Notes under the pieces: model-generated | What the model was told of the DNA's origin: nothing | Databases searched by the model: none | What the model saw: the letters and a program-made list of their open reading frames with translations, nothing else | IMG/VR virus record: IMGVR_UViG_3300024518_002903 | Location: 1-26,252 of that record | Reading direction: 5' to 3' (one strand) | DNA from: a virus | Length of the DNA stretch: 26,252 nt | Translations under genes and position numbers: made by a program | Shown here: positions 19,567 through 26,252 of the stretch, in pieces | Layout of the letters: each line of letters begins with the position of its first letter | Position numbering within the stretch: position 1 is the stretch's first letter

Positions 19567-19995
19567 TCATACCCCCTCGAGTCGAACCATCCAAGTCGGC
19601 AGCGCAATCATGTGGCGGCACCTCTCGCCTACGTCGGGGCCGCATGAGTCCCATGACGAGTTGCCGCCGAGCCGCACGCCGACGTACAAGACGATCGGCG
19701 CAATCTGCAAATACCAAGGGAGGAGTTCTCGGGCGTGCTGGCGTAGGGCGCGGTCGGCGAAGCCCTTGGCACGCCAGGTCATCGAACCTGCGTCTCGGTC
19801 TCGTCGAGTATTTTCTAGAGGACGGTGACAGCGCGTGCAGTAGTGCCAATCATGCACGCGGCCGGCTAGCCTGAGATTATGCCGCGCGTATACCCAGTCG
19901 GGAAAGCCACCCGAGAGCCCATCGTCTTTGAAGTCGGGCCAGAGCTGGGCGATCTGCGTCAAGTAGTAGTCGATCCGCTCGGGCTTGCGTTTCAC
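19567..19995 (-). CDS. Conserved-looking hypothetical protein with HxxxC/CxxC motif, possibly DUF1353-like
   Basis: The product is 142 aa from GTG 19995, which overlaps the upstream stop (GTGA); GTG 20007 would add four residues. The core has VHDWHYCTRCHRP, FADRALRQHARELLPWYLQ, IVLYVGVRLGG and DVGERCRHM. This pattern (HD near two Cys, then a helix, then Y-x-G-V-R-x-G) recalls the DUF1353-type layout in phages, but I am not certain. Codons between CTRCHR and AGSMTW (ten residues) coincide with a 30-bp sequence that recurs inverted in the fibre gene, so that stretch may be a later insertion. Confidence 0.55.
   Translation of the reverse strand: MKRKPERIDYYLTQIAQLWPDFKDDGLSGGFPDWVYARHNLRLAGRVHDWHYCTRCHRPLENTRRDRDAGSMTWRAKGFADRALRQHARELLPWYLQIAPIVLYVGVRLGGNSSWDSCGPDVGERCRHMIALPTWMVRLEGV
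19793..19822 (+). repeat. 30-bp exact inverted repeat, copy 1
   Basis: This 30-bp sequence (starting TCTCGGTCTCG, ending TTTCTAGAGGA) occurs again, exact and on the opposite strand, at 23510-23539 in the fibre gene. Sequence on either side is unrelated. Here it encodes, antisense, about ten residues (PLENTRRDRD) of the hypothetical protein gene. An exact 30-bp match is not expected by chance in 26 kb. The most likely source is the fibre gene, where the peptide LVEYFLEDD fits the local repeat pattern. Confidence 0.9.
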
Positions 19996-20189
19996 GGTGC
20001 TGCCCACGAGATCGGAACGCGGGTCGAGTCACCCCGGCACTCGACCAGTTCGTCGAAGCACTCGAACGCGGTCGCGCGCCACTCGAGGACGTAGTCGCGC
20101 TGCATCCACGCGCCAAAGGATGAGCCGACGACGAGCCCGAGGGTCGAGCCGATCAGGAGCCCGATGAGTATGCCGAGTGCGACCCTCAC
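19992..20189 (-). CDS. Small membrane protein in the lysis block
   Basis: The product is 65 aa. The GTG at 20189 overlaps the stop of the lipoprotein gene (GTGA). A Gly-rich transmembrane segment starts near the N-terminus (ALGILIGLLIGSTLGLVVG) and is followed by a soluble part with two Cys (FECFDELVECRGDSTRV). The Gly/Leu motif resembles glycine-zipper membrane helices. It could be an accessory lysis protein or an envelope protein. No family is recognised; position next to the lysis genes is the only hint. Confidence 0.6.
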   Translation of the reverse strand: MRVALGILIGLLIGSTLGLVVGSSFGAWMQRDYVLEWRATAFECFDELVECRGDSTRVPISWAAP

Positions 20190-20518
20190 GGGACGGGGGA
20201 AAGCCCCTTAGCCGCGCCCTCCGCGATCACGCCCAGGGCGTCCGTCCCGTTGTCAGAGAGGCCGGTGTCCTTCGTCGACTGAGCCAGAGCCGCGCAGTCC
20301 GTTGTGACCAGCTCGGTCTCGCCGGTCCCGAGGATCGCGGTCCTGAGCTGGTATCGCTCGAGGCGCCCGTTCGAGTGGTATTCGCAGCTCTGGCGAGTCG
20401 TCGCGCACCCCCAGAGGAGCAGCAGCAGACACAGGGCAGCGAAAGCCAGGACGGGCGCGGCGAGCATACCGGCGAACAGCCGATCGGCCAGCAGAGGCGA
20501 TCCTCGAGGTCGGTTCAC
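20186..20518 (-). CDS. Lipoprotein, possible spanin component
   Basis: The product is 110 aa from GTG 20518, which overlaps the endolysin stop (GTGA); the longer open frame upstream is out of context and rejected. A hydrophobic stretch (MLAAPVLAFAALCLLLLLWGC) ends in a lipobox-like LLWGC, so the Cys would be lipidated. The mature part contains ERYQLRTAILGTGETELVTTDC and STKDTGLSDNGTDALG, a pattern I recall from lipoproteins next to phage endolysins. Such proteins may act as outer-membrane spanins, though the Rz1 type is usually Pro-rich, which this is not. Confidence 0.65.
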   Translation of the reverse strand: MNRPRGSPLLADRLFAGMLAAPVLAFAALCLLLLLWGCATTRQSCEYHSNGRLERYQLRTAILGTGETELVTTDCAALAQSTKDTGLSDNGTDALGVIAEGAAKGLSPVP

Positions 20519-20880
20519 TGGACGCCTCCGTGAGTGATCGAGAAGTGTCCTCCGTCGTGACGGAGTCGGTCGCCTGGCTTGTCGGTCCGGCCCCCCCAGT
20601 ACGTCAGGGGATGGAGGTCCTCCCAGAACACGCCGAGTTCGCGGTAGGCCTCGGTCGACCAGAGGATCCGGCCGCCTGGTCGTCGGATGTAGAGGTCGAT
20701 CGCGAGGCCCTTGCAATGGAGCGAGTTCTTGATTCCGACGCCGGCGAGCTCGTTGCGCGCGGCCTGCGCGGGGGTGCGCCAGAGGTCGCGCTGTCGAACC
20801 TCGAAGCCAAGCTCGAACGCCTTCGCGAGTAGCTTCGCGTGGCACCGTGCGAAGAGTTCCTGCTTCTCGCCGACCGTCAC
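20515..20880 (-). CDS. M15-family peptidase endolysin
   Basis: The product is 121 aa. It has the M15 (L-alanyl-D-glutamate or D-Ala-D-Ala endopeptidase type) zinc site: SLHCKGLAID (S53, H55, D62) matching S-x-H-x(2)-G-x-A-x-D, and DGGHFS with the third zinc ligand H112. The usual WEDLHPLTYWGG loop precedes it. Length is normal for a single-domain phage endolysin. There is no signal peptide, so it needs a holin; a candidate holin gene lies directly upstream with a GTGA overlap. It cuts peptidoglycan stem peptides to release progeny. Confidence 0.9.
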   Translation of the reverse strand: MTVGEKQELFARCHAKLLAKAFELGFEVRQRDLWRTPAQAARNELAGVGIKNSLHCKGLAIDLYIRRPGGRILWSTEAYRELGVFWEDLHPLTYWGGRTDKPGDRLRHDGGHFSITHGGVQ

Positions 20881-21155
20881 TTGTCGGGCTTCCGAAGCCT
20901 GCGGACGTCAGGAGCCTCACCGTCGCCGCCCGTGTTCTTGTCGATCCGCTTGAGGAGGTCGCGGTTGACTTGCAGCTCGTGGTGGATCGTCCTGACGTTC
21001 TCCTCGTTCGCGTTTAGCCTGTCGTTCTGATCGTCGTCGCTCTCGCCGATCGCGTTCGTCCATGTCATCGCGAGCGCCGCGAGTATCGCGCAAACTCCCG
21101 TAGCAAGTGCCTGCCAGATTCCTTTGCCGTTTCCGTTTGCCATTACTCGCCTCAT
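20877..21155 (-). CDS. Holin candidate with one transmembrane segment and coiled-coil tail
   Basis: The product is 92 aa from ATG 21155 (ATGA overlap with the upstream stop); an ATG four codons later, MANGNG, is an alternative. One transmembrane segment (IWQALATGVCAILAALAMTW) is followed by an acidic then mixed-charge helix (DDDQNDRLNANEENVRTIHHEL, VNRDLLKRIDKN), the layout of several phage holin-like or membrane-anchored lysis proteins. Its place directly ahead of the endolysin supports a holin or antiholin role. Holins vary too widely in sequence for a firm call. Confidence 0.6.
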   Translation of the reverse strand: MRRVMANGNGKGIWQALATGVCAILAALAMTWTNAIGESDDDQNDRLNANEENVRTIHHELQVNRDLLKRIDKNTGGDGEAPDVRRLRKPDK

Positions 21156-21502
21156 GGTGTGGTGGTGGGTATCGCTGTCGGGGTCGCCGTTGGGCCAGGC
21201 GGCGCTGGTGTCTGGGTCGGCTCGTTGAGCGCACGTCGCGCGTCGCGTCGGATCGACTGTGCGAGCTTACGCTGTGTGTCGACGTGCAGCGTCCGCATGC
21301 CGAACAGCATGAGGGCACTCGCGCAGGCGTTCGCGTTCCACCTTGGGGGATGCCCCTCGATCGCCTCCATGATCGCGCAGAGTTCAGGCATAGCCGCCGC
21401 GGCCTTCGGGTGCCCCGCCAGCGTGCAGCGCCAAGGGTCGGCAGCGAACGCGGGGGCCGCAAATAGAAGCGCTGCCGCAAGTGCTAGGTGTTTCATGTTC
21501 AC
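21152..21502 (-). CDS. Secreted small protein with Pro/Thr-rich tail
   Basis: The product is 116 aa. A Sec signal peptide (MKHLALAAALLFAAPAFA, cut before ADPW) starts at GTG 21502 or ATG 21496. The mature part has three Cys (WRCTLAG, ELCAIM, ACASAL), helical segments, and a C-terminal tail rich in Thr, Pro and Ala (PTQTPAPPGPTATPTAIP). The GTG overlaps the fibre stop (GTGA). It sits between the fibre and the holin candidate. It may be a periplasmic protein acting at lysis or on adsorption. No family is recognised. Confidence 0.68.
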   Translation of the reverse strand: MNMKHLALAAALLFAAPAFAADPWRCTLAGHPKAAAAMPELCAIMEAIEGHPPRWNANACASALMLFGMRTLHVDTQRKLAQSIRRDARRALNEPTQTPAPPGPTATPTAIPTTTP

Positions 21503-24500
21503 GGTCCTCCATCCGACCAGTCGGGTGCCGAGAGCCGCGATCTCCCCTCAACCACCCAGTCGGTTGTGCTTTTAGCCTTCAGACAGACCCACTCGCCGCC
21601 GTCTGTGGTGCCGAGCAGCTTGTCGCCCGCACCGATGCCAGTCCCGTCAAGAAATATCTGGTCTCCCGATTGCACATCGACTGACAGCGCTGCCGTCGCG
21701 TCAAAGTCATGGAGGCAGATGCACGCCCCGGCTACGGCATCACCGAGGGTCGCCGTGACCGCGCCAGTGTTGGTGTAGTAGTAGGTCGAGCAGCCCAAGA
21801 GGAACACGCCGCTCGGCGAATGGGTGGTGCCGCTGATGGTCTGGGTCCAGTGCTCCATCATGCTCGCGGCGTCGCCGGTGATGATTTCGTTTTCAAAGCT
21901 GATGAAGATGGACGTGTCGGACGTGATTGCGGGCGGATCAGAACTAACGTCGATGACCAATCTCTCCCCGCCACCGCCTATAAACTTGAAGTCACTACCT
22001 CCGGCCCGGATTTCGTCATTCCCTGCCGCGCCGTTGTCGATCCAGTCCGACGGCATCGCGTTTGCGAGGTTGCTGGTAGAGGCGTCCATGTAGCTCAGCA
22101 TGTACCAGTCACCGTTCTGCTGGAACCAGAGCATGAAGTCGTCGAGCTTCGTCCGGATGTCTATCGATCCGCAGTGGATGTCGGCCGAGCCGCTACAGTC
22201 ATAGATGGTGCCCGTTCCGCTCCAGCCGCCACGCACGATGAACCAGTGCCCGTTCTGGCAGACGCCGCCCCCGCAGTCGAAGTTGGTAATCGTTGGCGTG
22301 GTGCTGGTGTTGCTGCGGAAGCAGTTGCCGCTCGCAACGTCGGGCGTTGCGTCGCTCGCGCCCCAGGTTTCGGTGGAATCGCAGGCTTGATGAATACCGG
22401 CGACGACCACATCGGCAAACGTGGCTTCGCCCGTGAACGTGGGACCGGCCAGCGGCGCGACCTCGTCGCCCTCTGGAACCTGCGACGCACCGAACCCGAT
22501 GTCTCCGTTGGCGGAGAGGTTTTCGAAAGTGACGTCCGTCGCGGCAATAGGAAGCACACTGTAGTTGCGTGCCTTGTTGAAATACGCGTTCATCTGCCAC
22601 TCGTTGTTTTGGTAGATGAAGCCAATCGTCTCGTTGACCAACAGCGTGATGTCGCCTGTGCCGCAGACCAAGATAGTGCCTGTGCAGTCTATGGTCGGGA
22701 AGAACGGCGACGCACCCGAAAGGTAGATCTGTTGGCCCTCGGTGCCGTTCGTGAACGTGGTGATCGTTGTTGCGTCGCCTACGATGAACAGGTTGCCGAG
22801 AGACGCATCACCCGAACCCCCGGTTACGGGATTCCACACGCCAAAGTCAAGGACGCTGCCGAGTGTTACAGCGGCGTTGAAAGTGTTCTGCGCGGTGAAA
22901 GTATTTGCAGTTCCGAGGGACGCCTTGCTGACGTCTGAGAATTCCTCTAGGGCGAGCAAGTGCCAACTATTCGTATCGCCGTTAAGAAAGAATGTCGCAG
23001 TTTCATCCGTGTTAAGGATCGGGTTGACGGTTCCGCACACGAGGTTGCTCGACCCGGGTACGGCCGAGCCGTCGTCGTCGCAGAGGCTATCGGGGCAGGG
23101 GGAGCCTCCCGCGCAGGAAGTTTGCGGCGGGCCTCCGGTGTCGAATACGTCGACGCACGAACAGAAAAGCTCCAACTCCTGCTCGCTCGCGATGACGTAG
23201 ATGATCTGCCCGTCATCCCCGCCGTCGAAGTCTGTTATCGTGAGTTGACTCGGCGCTGACGCAGGGAACGCGGTCACACCGTCTGCATCGCAGAGCGCGT
23301 CGGGGCTGCCCGCTCGCTGCGGCAATACAGACAGAGCAGACTGAGCGTCCGAATCGCACAGGGCATCGGGGGCCCCAGAACACTGAATGTCACCACCGCA
23401 AGGCTCGCCGTCGCGCGAATCGTAGAGGTCGACGCAGTGCACGTCGTAGAGGTCGGCGCACTCCCAGGATTTAAACAGCGTCCCGCTTGATATGTCGGGC
23501 GTCGCATCATCCTCTAGAAAATACTCGACGAGACCGAGATCCACGGTTCCGGTGAGTTCGACGTCGCTCATCTTCCACGTGCCAAACGTCTGTTCGCTGT
23601 ACGCCGTTAGGTGCCTGCTGCCGTAGTTGTCCTCTTGGCGAAACACCCAGTTCAAATACCACTGGACGTTACCCGTCCCGAACCGATCGGCGCTCGTGAA
23701 TGAGATCCAGTCGTTTTTGTCTAGGACAATCGTTTCAGTTCCGCAGATCAGCTTCCCGGTTGGGTTGCCCTGATTCGCACAGAGAAAATTCGTCTTATTC
23801 GTTTGGGCGCGAATAACAAGCGTTTGCCCCGGAGTCGTCGGGTCGGCGCTGCCTATGTTCGAGTCGCAAAGTCCATCGGAACAGGTCGGCGTCGTAGAGC
23901 AGGACGTCTGCGGCGCTGGGCTCGCTGGCGTGTCGAAGTTGTCTGCACACCAGCTGAAATTGTCGTAGGTCGTCGTAGATAGCGGCCCGTAATAGTACGA
24001 CGCATCCTTAACGTCAGGCGATCCGGGCACGGTTGGAAGCGTCGGCGGGAGTGTGCTTCGCCTTAGTGTGAGGTGGCCGCCGAGCTTCATGTCGCCCTGT
24101 TCGAGGTCGGCACCGCGCAAGGATAGCGGCGTGATCGCCGCTAGGTTCGTCGTCCCGTCGCTCACTTCTCCGAGCGTCGCGCGTTCTAAAACGCCTTTCT
24201 GCGATGCGGTTGCCCCCTCGACATTGTCACCGTCGAGGGTTCCCGTCACGTCGCTTGCAAGGTCAACGGGGTGAGTGCCGCCCGCGCCAGCGAGCGCGGC
24301 GAGCCAGGTCGTCCCGTCGCAGTTGCATTGATTCCGATTCGATTGCAGGCCCACCGTACAGTCGCTCGTGCCGTCTCCGTCGGTGACGTAGACCGTCCGC
24401 CCCGCAGCGTTGGCGTCGCAAGTGGGCAGGTTCGCAACGAGGTATTCGGGGTGCTCGTCGCGCGTCGCCTCTAGCCTGTCGTCGTCGTCGAACTTTACGG

Positions 24501-24600
24501 TACACGCAGGCCAAACGGTCGACGGGCAGGTCTGTGCGAACGCGGGCCACGCGAAGAGAATCGCCGCGAGTATCGTGAGAATGTGCATGGCCGCCCTCAT
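21499..24600 (-). CDS. Large Cys-rich tail fibre/tailspike-like protein with signal peptide
   Basis: The product is 1033 aa from ATG 24600, which overlaps the tail-tip stop (ATGA); ATG 24588 (MHILTIL) would do as well. The first 22 residues form a Sec signal (LTILAAILFAWPAFA, then QTCPST). The body holds four long beta-rich repeats with the consensus TPD(I/V)(S/A)SG, then TIT(D/N)FD, a DGQ/GQ(I/Q)IY strand and a closing WY(L/M)LS(Y/A), typical of fibre or spike repeats. Two repeats carry Cys-rich loops (CSDGLCDSN, PDALCDSD, CPDSLCDDDG). It lies directly after the tail-tip gene, where receptor-binding proteins are encoded. A 30-bp piece (23510-23539) recurs inverted near 19.8 kb. Confidence 0.75.
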   Translation of the reverse strand: MRAAMHILTILAAILFAWPAFAQTCPSTVWPACTVKFDDDDRLEATRDEHPEYLVANLPTCDANAAGRTVYVTDGDGTSDCTVGLQSNRNQCNCDGTTWLAALAGAGGTHPVDLASDVTGTLDGDNVEGATASQKGVLERATLGEVSDGTTNLAAITPLSLRGADLEQGDMKLGGHLTLRRSTLPPTLPTVPGSPDVKDASYYYGPLSTTTYDNFSWCADNFDTPASPAPQTSCSTTPTCSDGLCDSNIGSADPTTPGQTLVIRAQTNKTNFLCANQGNPTGKLICGTETIVLDKNDWISFTSADRFGTGNVQWYLNWVFRQEDNYGSRHLTAYSEQTFGTWKMSDVELTGTVDLGLVEYFLEDDATPDISSGTLFKSWECADLYDVHCVDLYDSRDGEPCGGDIQCSGAPDALCDSDAQSALSVLPQRAGSPDALCDADGVTAFPASAPSQLTITDFDGGDDGQIIYVIASEQELELFCSCVDVFDTGGPPQTSCAGGSPCPDSLCDDDGSAVPGSSNLVCGTVNPILNTDETATFFLNGDTNSWHLLALEEFSDVSKASLGTANTFTAQNTFNAAVTLGSVLDFGVWNPVTGGSGDASLGNLFIVGDATTITTFTNGTEGQQIYLSGASPFFPTIDCTGTILVCGTGDITLLVNETIGFIYQNNEWQMNAYFNKARNYSVLPIAATDVTFENLSANGDIGFGASQVPEGDEVAPLAGPTFTGEATFADVVVAGIHQACDSTETWGASDATPDVASGNCFRSNTSTTPTITNFDCGGGVCQNGHWFIVRGGWSGTGTIYDCSGSADIHCGSIDIRTKLDDFMLWFQQNGDWYMLSYMDASTSNLANAMPSDWIDNGAAGNDEIRAGGSDFKFIGGGGERLVIDVSSDPPAITSDTSIFISFENEIITGDAASMMEHWTQTISGTTHSPSGVFLLGCSTYYYTNTGAVTATLGDAVAGACICLHDFDATAALSVDVQSGDQIFLDGTGIGAGDKLLGTTDGGEWVCLKAKSTTDWVVEGRSRLSAPDWSDGGP
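23510..23539 (-). repeat. 30-bp exact inverted repeat, copy 2 (in fibre gene)
   Basis: This is the reverse complement of 19793-19822, exact over 30 bp. Here it encodes on the fibre sense strand LGLVEYFLEDD just before ATPDISSGTLFKS, the start of a fibre repeat, so it fits its surroundings and is probably the donor copy. The two copies flank about 3.7 kb holding the lysis genes and the 3' two-thirds of the fibre gene. If the segment were inverted, the fibre frame would read about 20 codons and stop. Confidence 0.9.
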
Positions 24601-26252
24601 GTGTGCTGACCGTTTTCGGAGATCTGCACGGCGATGATCTCCCATGTGTGCTCGTTGAAATCCTTCGTCATGCTGATGATCCGGCAGCCGTCCGTCACGT
24701 TCGACCACGGCGGCGCGATGTCAACGATGTCGCCAATCGCCAGCGGGAGCCCGTCGAACCACGCCACCTTCGACAAGTGAAAGACCTTGCGCCTGTCTGA
24801 CTTCTTCTCCTGCGCGATGTAGCCTGCGACATCCTCGGCTGTGGTCGGATCTTGGATACAGAGGAACGCCACCGGGCCGCTCTCGATCCGCCCCGTCCGA
24901 AGCGATGCGGTGTTGAGAATCGTCGAGGTCAGCGGTACGTCCGAGTTGTCGGGGTTCGCGCGAGCGAAGAGCTTGTACCCCTCCTCGCTACCCCCTCCCG
25001 GTAGCGATGCGTCGAACGCATAACGGAACGTGAAGTCATTCGCGATGTCGTCGAGGCTGCGCCCCTCGTTTCGCATGGTGTGCGTTTCGGATAGGGTCGA
25101 AGTCGCAGCGCCGAACCCGTAACTGCTGTCCGCTGAGAGTAGGTGCCACTCTCGCCCGCTGGATTCCTCCAATGGTACGACGTTACACCTGGCCTCGAAC
25201 GCCATGCGCTGAAGGATCTCGTCCCACTTGAACCCGAGACTGCGAACGTCAAAGGCCCACTTTGCAGCCGCGCCGAGCGCTGTGACGAGCGCGGAGTAAC
25301 TCGCGGCGTTCACGGTCTCGCCGCCCACGACCTCGACCCAGTGTTTCATAATGTCGGCGGGGTGTTCGAGCGTCACGCCCGTCGACACCTGATAGCCCGA
25401 GCCGGGCGCCTCCACCCCGTCTATGTCGGCATACAGCTGCGCGGTGATGATCTCGGGTATCGCCTTCGGGTCGTGGATCGTTCGGATGACCCGGTAGATG
25501 TCGCCGAAGTCATTAGCCGTTGTCGTCTGGAATCGGATCGTGTTTACGTTCGTAAACCCGTCGGTAAACATGAAGTGGCGCCACTCGGGAGTCGAGAGCG
25601 TGGTCGGCTCGGTGTGTTGGTCGATCATGTTCGTCGCGTCTGTTTTTCGTAGGACAAAGGCGCGCGTCGCGGTCGGCTTCATTAGGATAGAGACGGTCTG
25701 CATATCGAAGGTCGCCACGCCTGCGGGCTGATCGAACGTGACGTCTAGGTACTGGTTATTCGTGGTATCAAACGACGCGAATGTCGAATTGCTGCCGTCG
25801 ATCACGTTGTCGGGGTTCGTCACGCCAGCATCGGATACGGCCGTCGACGTGCCCTCTTGATCTATCTGCCCTTTTTCTAGCTGATTGATTTCAATCTGCG
25901 CGTGAAAAATTCTGAAGTCGCCAGAGCCGCCGACCATCTGCACGTATAGAAAGAATGTCGACCCGTCGCTCGCGTGTAAGGTTGAGTCGTACTCGAACGA
26001 GAACGCCTGGGGAGCAGAGCCCGCAGCGGGCAGCGACCCTGAGCTGATAGTCTCGACAATCGTGCCGCCCGTGGTGTCTACACGGACCTCTATATTCTCG
26101 TCTGTCGCGTCTCGCAGCGTGAGCCAGAGCGTGACGGTGGCGACCCCGCGATCGGCTCGCGTCAGGTTACTGTGCGACGGGAACTGCAAGCCGCAGAAGT
26201 TTCCGAGCGTGATCTGCGCGTAGGTCGCCGCAGAGTCATCGTAGTCGCCATT
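24597..26252 (-). CDS. Tail-tip / hub protein with galactose-binding-like module (5' end outside window)
   Basis: The frame is open through the right edge (551 codons visible), so the start lies outside. The visible N-terminal part is beta-rich, with a TLRDATDENIEVRV jelly-roll-like stretch. A region with VTNPDNVIDGSNSTFASFDTT and QYLDVTFDQPAGVATFDM resembles F5/8-type (galactose-binding) domains. The C-terminal part (DEILQRMAFEARCNVVPLEE, IGDIVDIAPPWSN, CRIISMTKDFNEHTWEIIAVQI) has the pattern of siphovirus tail-tip or hub proteins, which join the tail tube to fibres and touch the host. Its stop overlaps the fibre start (ATGA). Confidence 0.7.
   Translation of the reverse strand, partial: NGDYDDSAATYAQITLGNFCGLQFPSHSNLTRADRGVATVTLWLTLRDATDENIEVRVDTTGGTIVETISSGSLPAAGSAPQAFSFEYDSTLHASDGSTFFLYVQMVGGSGDFRIFHAQIEINQLEKGQIDQEGTSTAVSDAGVTNPDNVIDGSNSTFASFDTTNNQYLDVTFDQPAGVATFDMQTVSILMKPTATRAFVLRKTDATNMIDQHTEPTTLSTPEWRHFMFTDGFTNVNTIRFQTTTANDFGDIYRVIRTIHDPKAIPEIITAQLYADIDGVEAPGSGYQVSTGVTLEHPADIMKHWVEVVGGETVNAASYSALVTALGAAAKWAFDVRSLGFKWDEILQRMAFEARCNVVPLEESSGREWHLLSADSSYGFGAATSTLSETHTMRNEGRSLDDIANDFTFRYAFDASLPGGGSEEGYKLFARANPDNSDVPLTSTILNTASLRTGRIESGPVAFLCIQDPTTAEDVAGYIAQEKKSDRRKVFHLSKVAWFDGLPLAIGDIVDIAPPWSNVTDGCRIISMTKDFNEHTWEIIAVQISENGQHT

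Noticed and set aside
20519-20920. N-terminal extension of the lipoprotein frame across the endolysin gene
   Set aside because: Arg/Pro-rich shadow of the endolysin; the GTG at 20518 gives a normal lipoprotein signal and a GTGA junction.
21709-22938. 409-codon plus-strand open frame inside the fibre gene
   Set aside because: Antisense shadow of a GC-rich beta-repeat gene; Val/Arg/Asp-rich with no recognisable motif, and it ignores the overlap chain of the minus-strand operon.
19793-23539. Mu-G-like invertible segment producing alternative fibres
   Set aside because: After inversion the fibre frame would gain only about 20 codons before a stop, and no invertase is encoded in the window. The repeat itself is kept as a finding.

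Overview
The window is a GC-rich segment of a double-stranded DNA tailed-phage genome (Caudoviricetes, HK97-type head) or a closely related prophage. It carries the HK97 head set (large terminase, portal fused to a MuF domain, maturation protease, major capsid protein, gp6- and gp10-type connector proteins), a tail-tip protein, a large fibre and a lysis cassette. I see no integrase, excisionase, tRNA, rRNA, CRISPR array or insertion sequence. A lipoprotein, an M15-type endolysin and three Sec signal peptides suggest a Gram-negative host. One cargo protein has a tandem-EF-hand, dockerin-like tail of a kind common in Planctomycetota, a weak hint about the host. Both ends cut through genes, so the window is incomplete; the major tail and tape-measure genes are absent and presumably lie outside it.

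There are three transcription blocks. (1) Leftward, 13564 down to 1: a replication initiator gene (containing a candidate origin), a helicase-loader-like gene, small genes and a PD-(D/E)XK nuclease. After a short control region (10798-10927) come a ParB-methyltransferase fusion, both terminase subunits, portal-MuF, a glycosyltransferase, protease/scaffold, major capsid protein, a small charged protein, a signal-peptide protein, connector and tail-completion proteins. (2) Rightward, 13711 to 18367: small early genes, a predicted single-strand annealing protein behind a strong RNA hairpin, a Gp157-like protein, an Ala/Trp-rich protein, an Fn3-dockerin-like protein, a small membrane protein, and a C5 cytosine methyltransferase that shares its DNA with a full-length second reading frame. 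(3) Leftward, 26252 down to 18346: tail-tip protein, Cys-rich fibre with a signal peptide, a secreted small protein, holin candidate, M15 endolysin, lipoprotein, small membrane protein, a CxxC protein, a DnaQ-like exonuclease with a zinc ribbon, and two small genes. Blocks 2 and 3 converge near 18350.

Genes are packed very tightly. Most neighbours overlap by ATGA, GTGA, TGATG or 8-nt stop/start junctions. I used these overlaps to choose starts where longer open frames run upstream. The divergent gap 13565-13710 holds a credible promoter for each direction. No gene-free stretch exceeds 300 bases.

The points most worth following up are: (a) five GACGTC palindromes at an exact 11-bp period inside the initiator gene, next to an AT-richer direct repeat and a perfect hairpin, as in a lambdoid origin; (b) dual coding over the C5 methyltransferase; (c) an exact 30-bp inverted repeat linking the fibre gene to a gene about 3.7 kb away; (d) signal peptides on a fibre and on a protein encoded in the capsid module; (e) the phage-borne Fn3-dockerin-like protein; (f) a 15-bp RNA stem that pairs fully only as sense-strand RNA.
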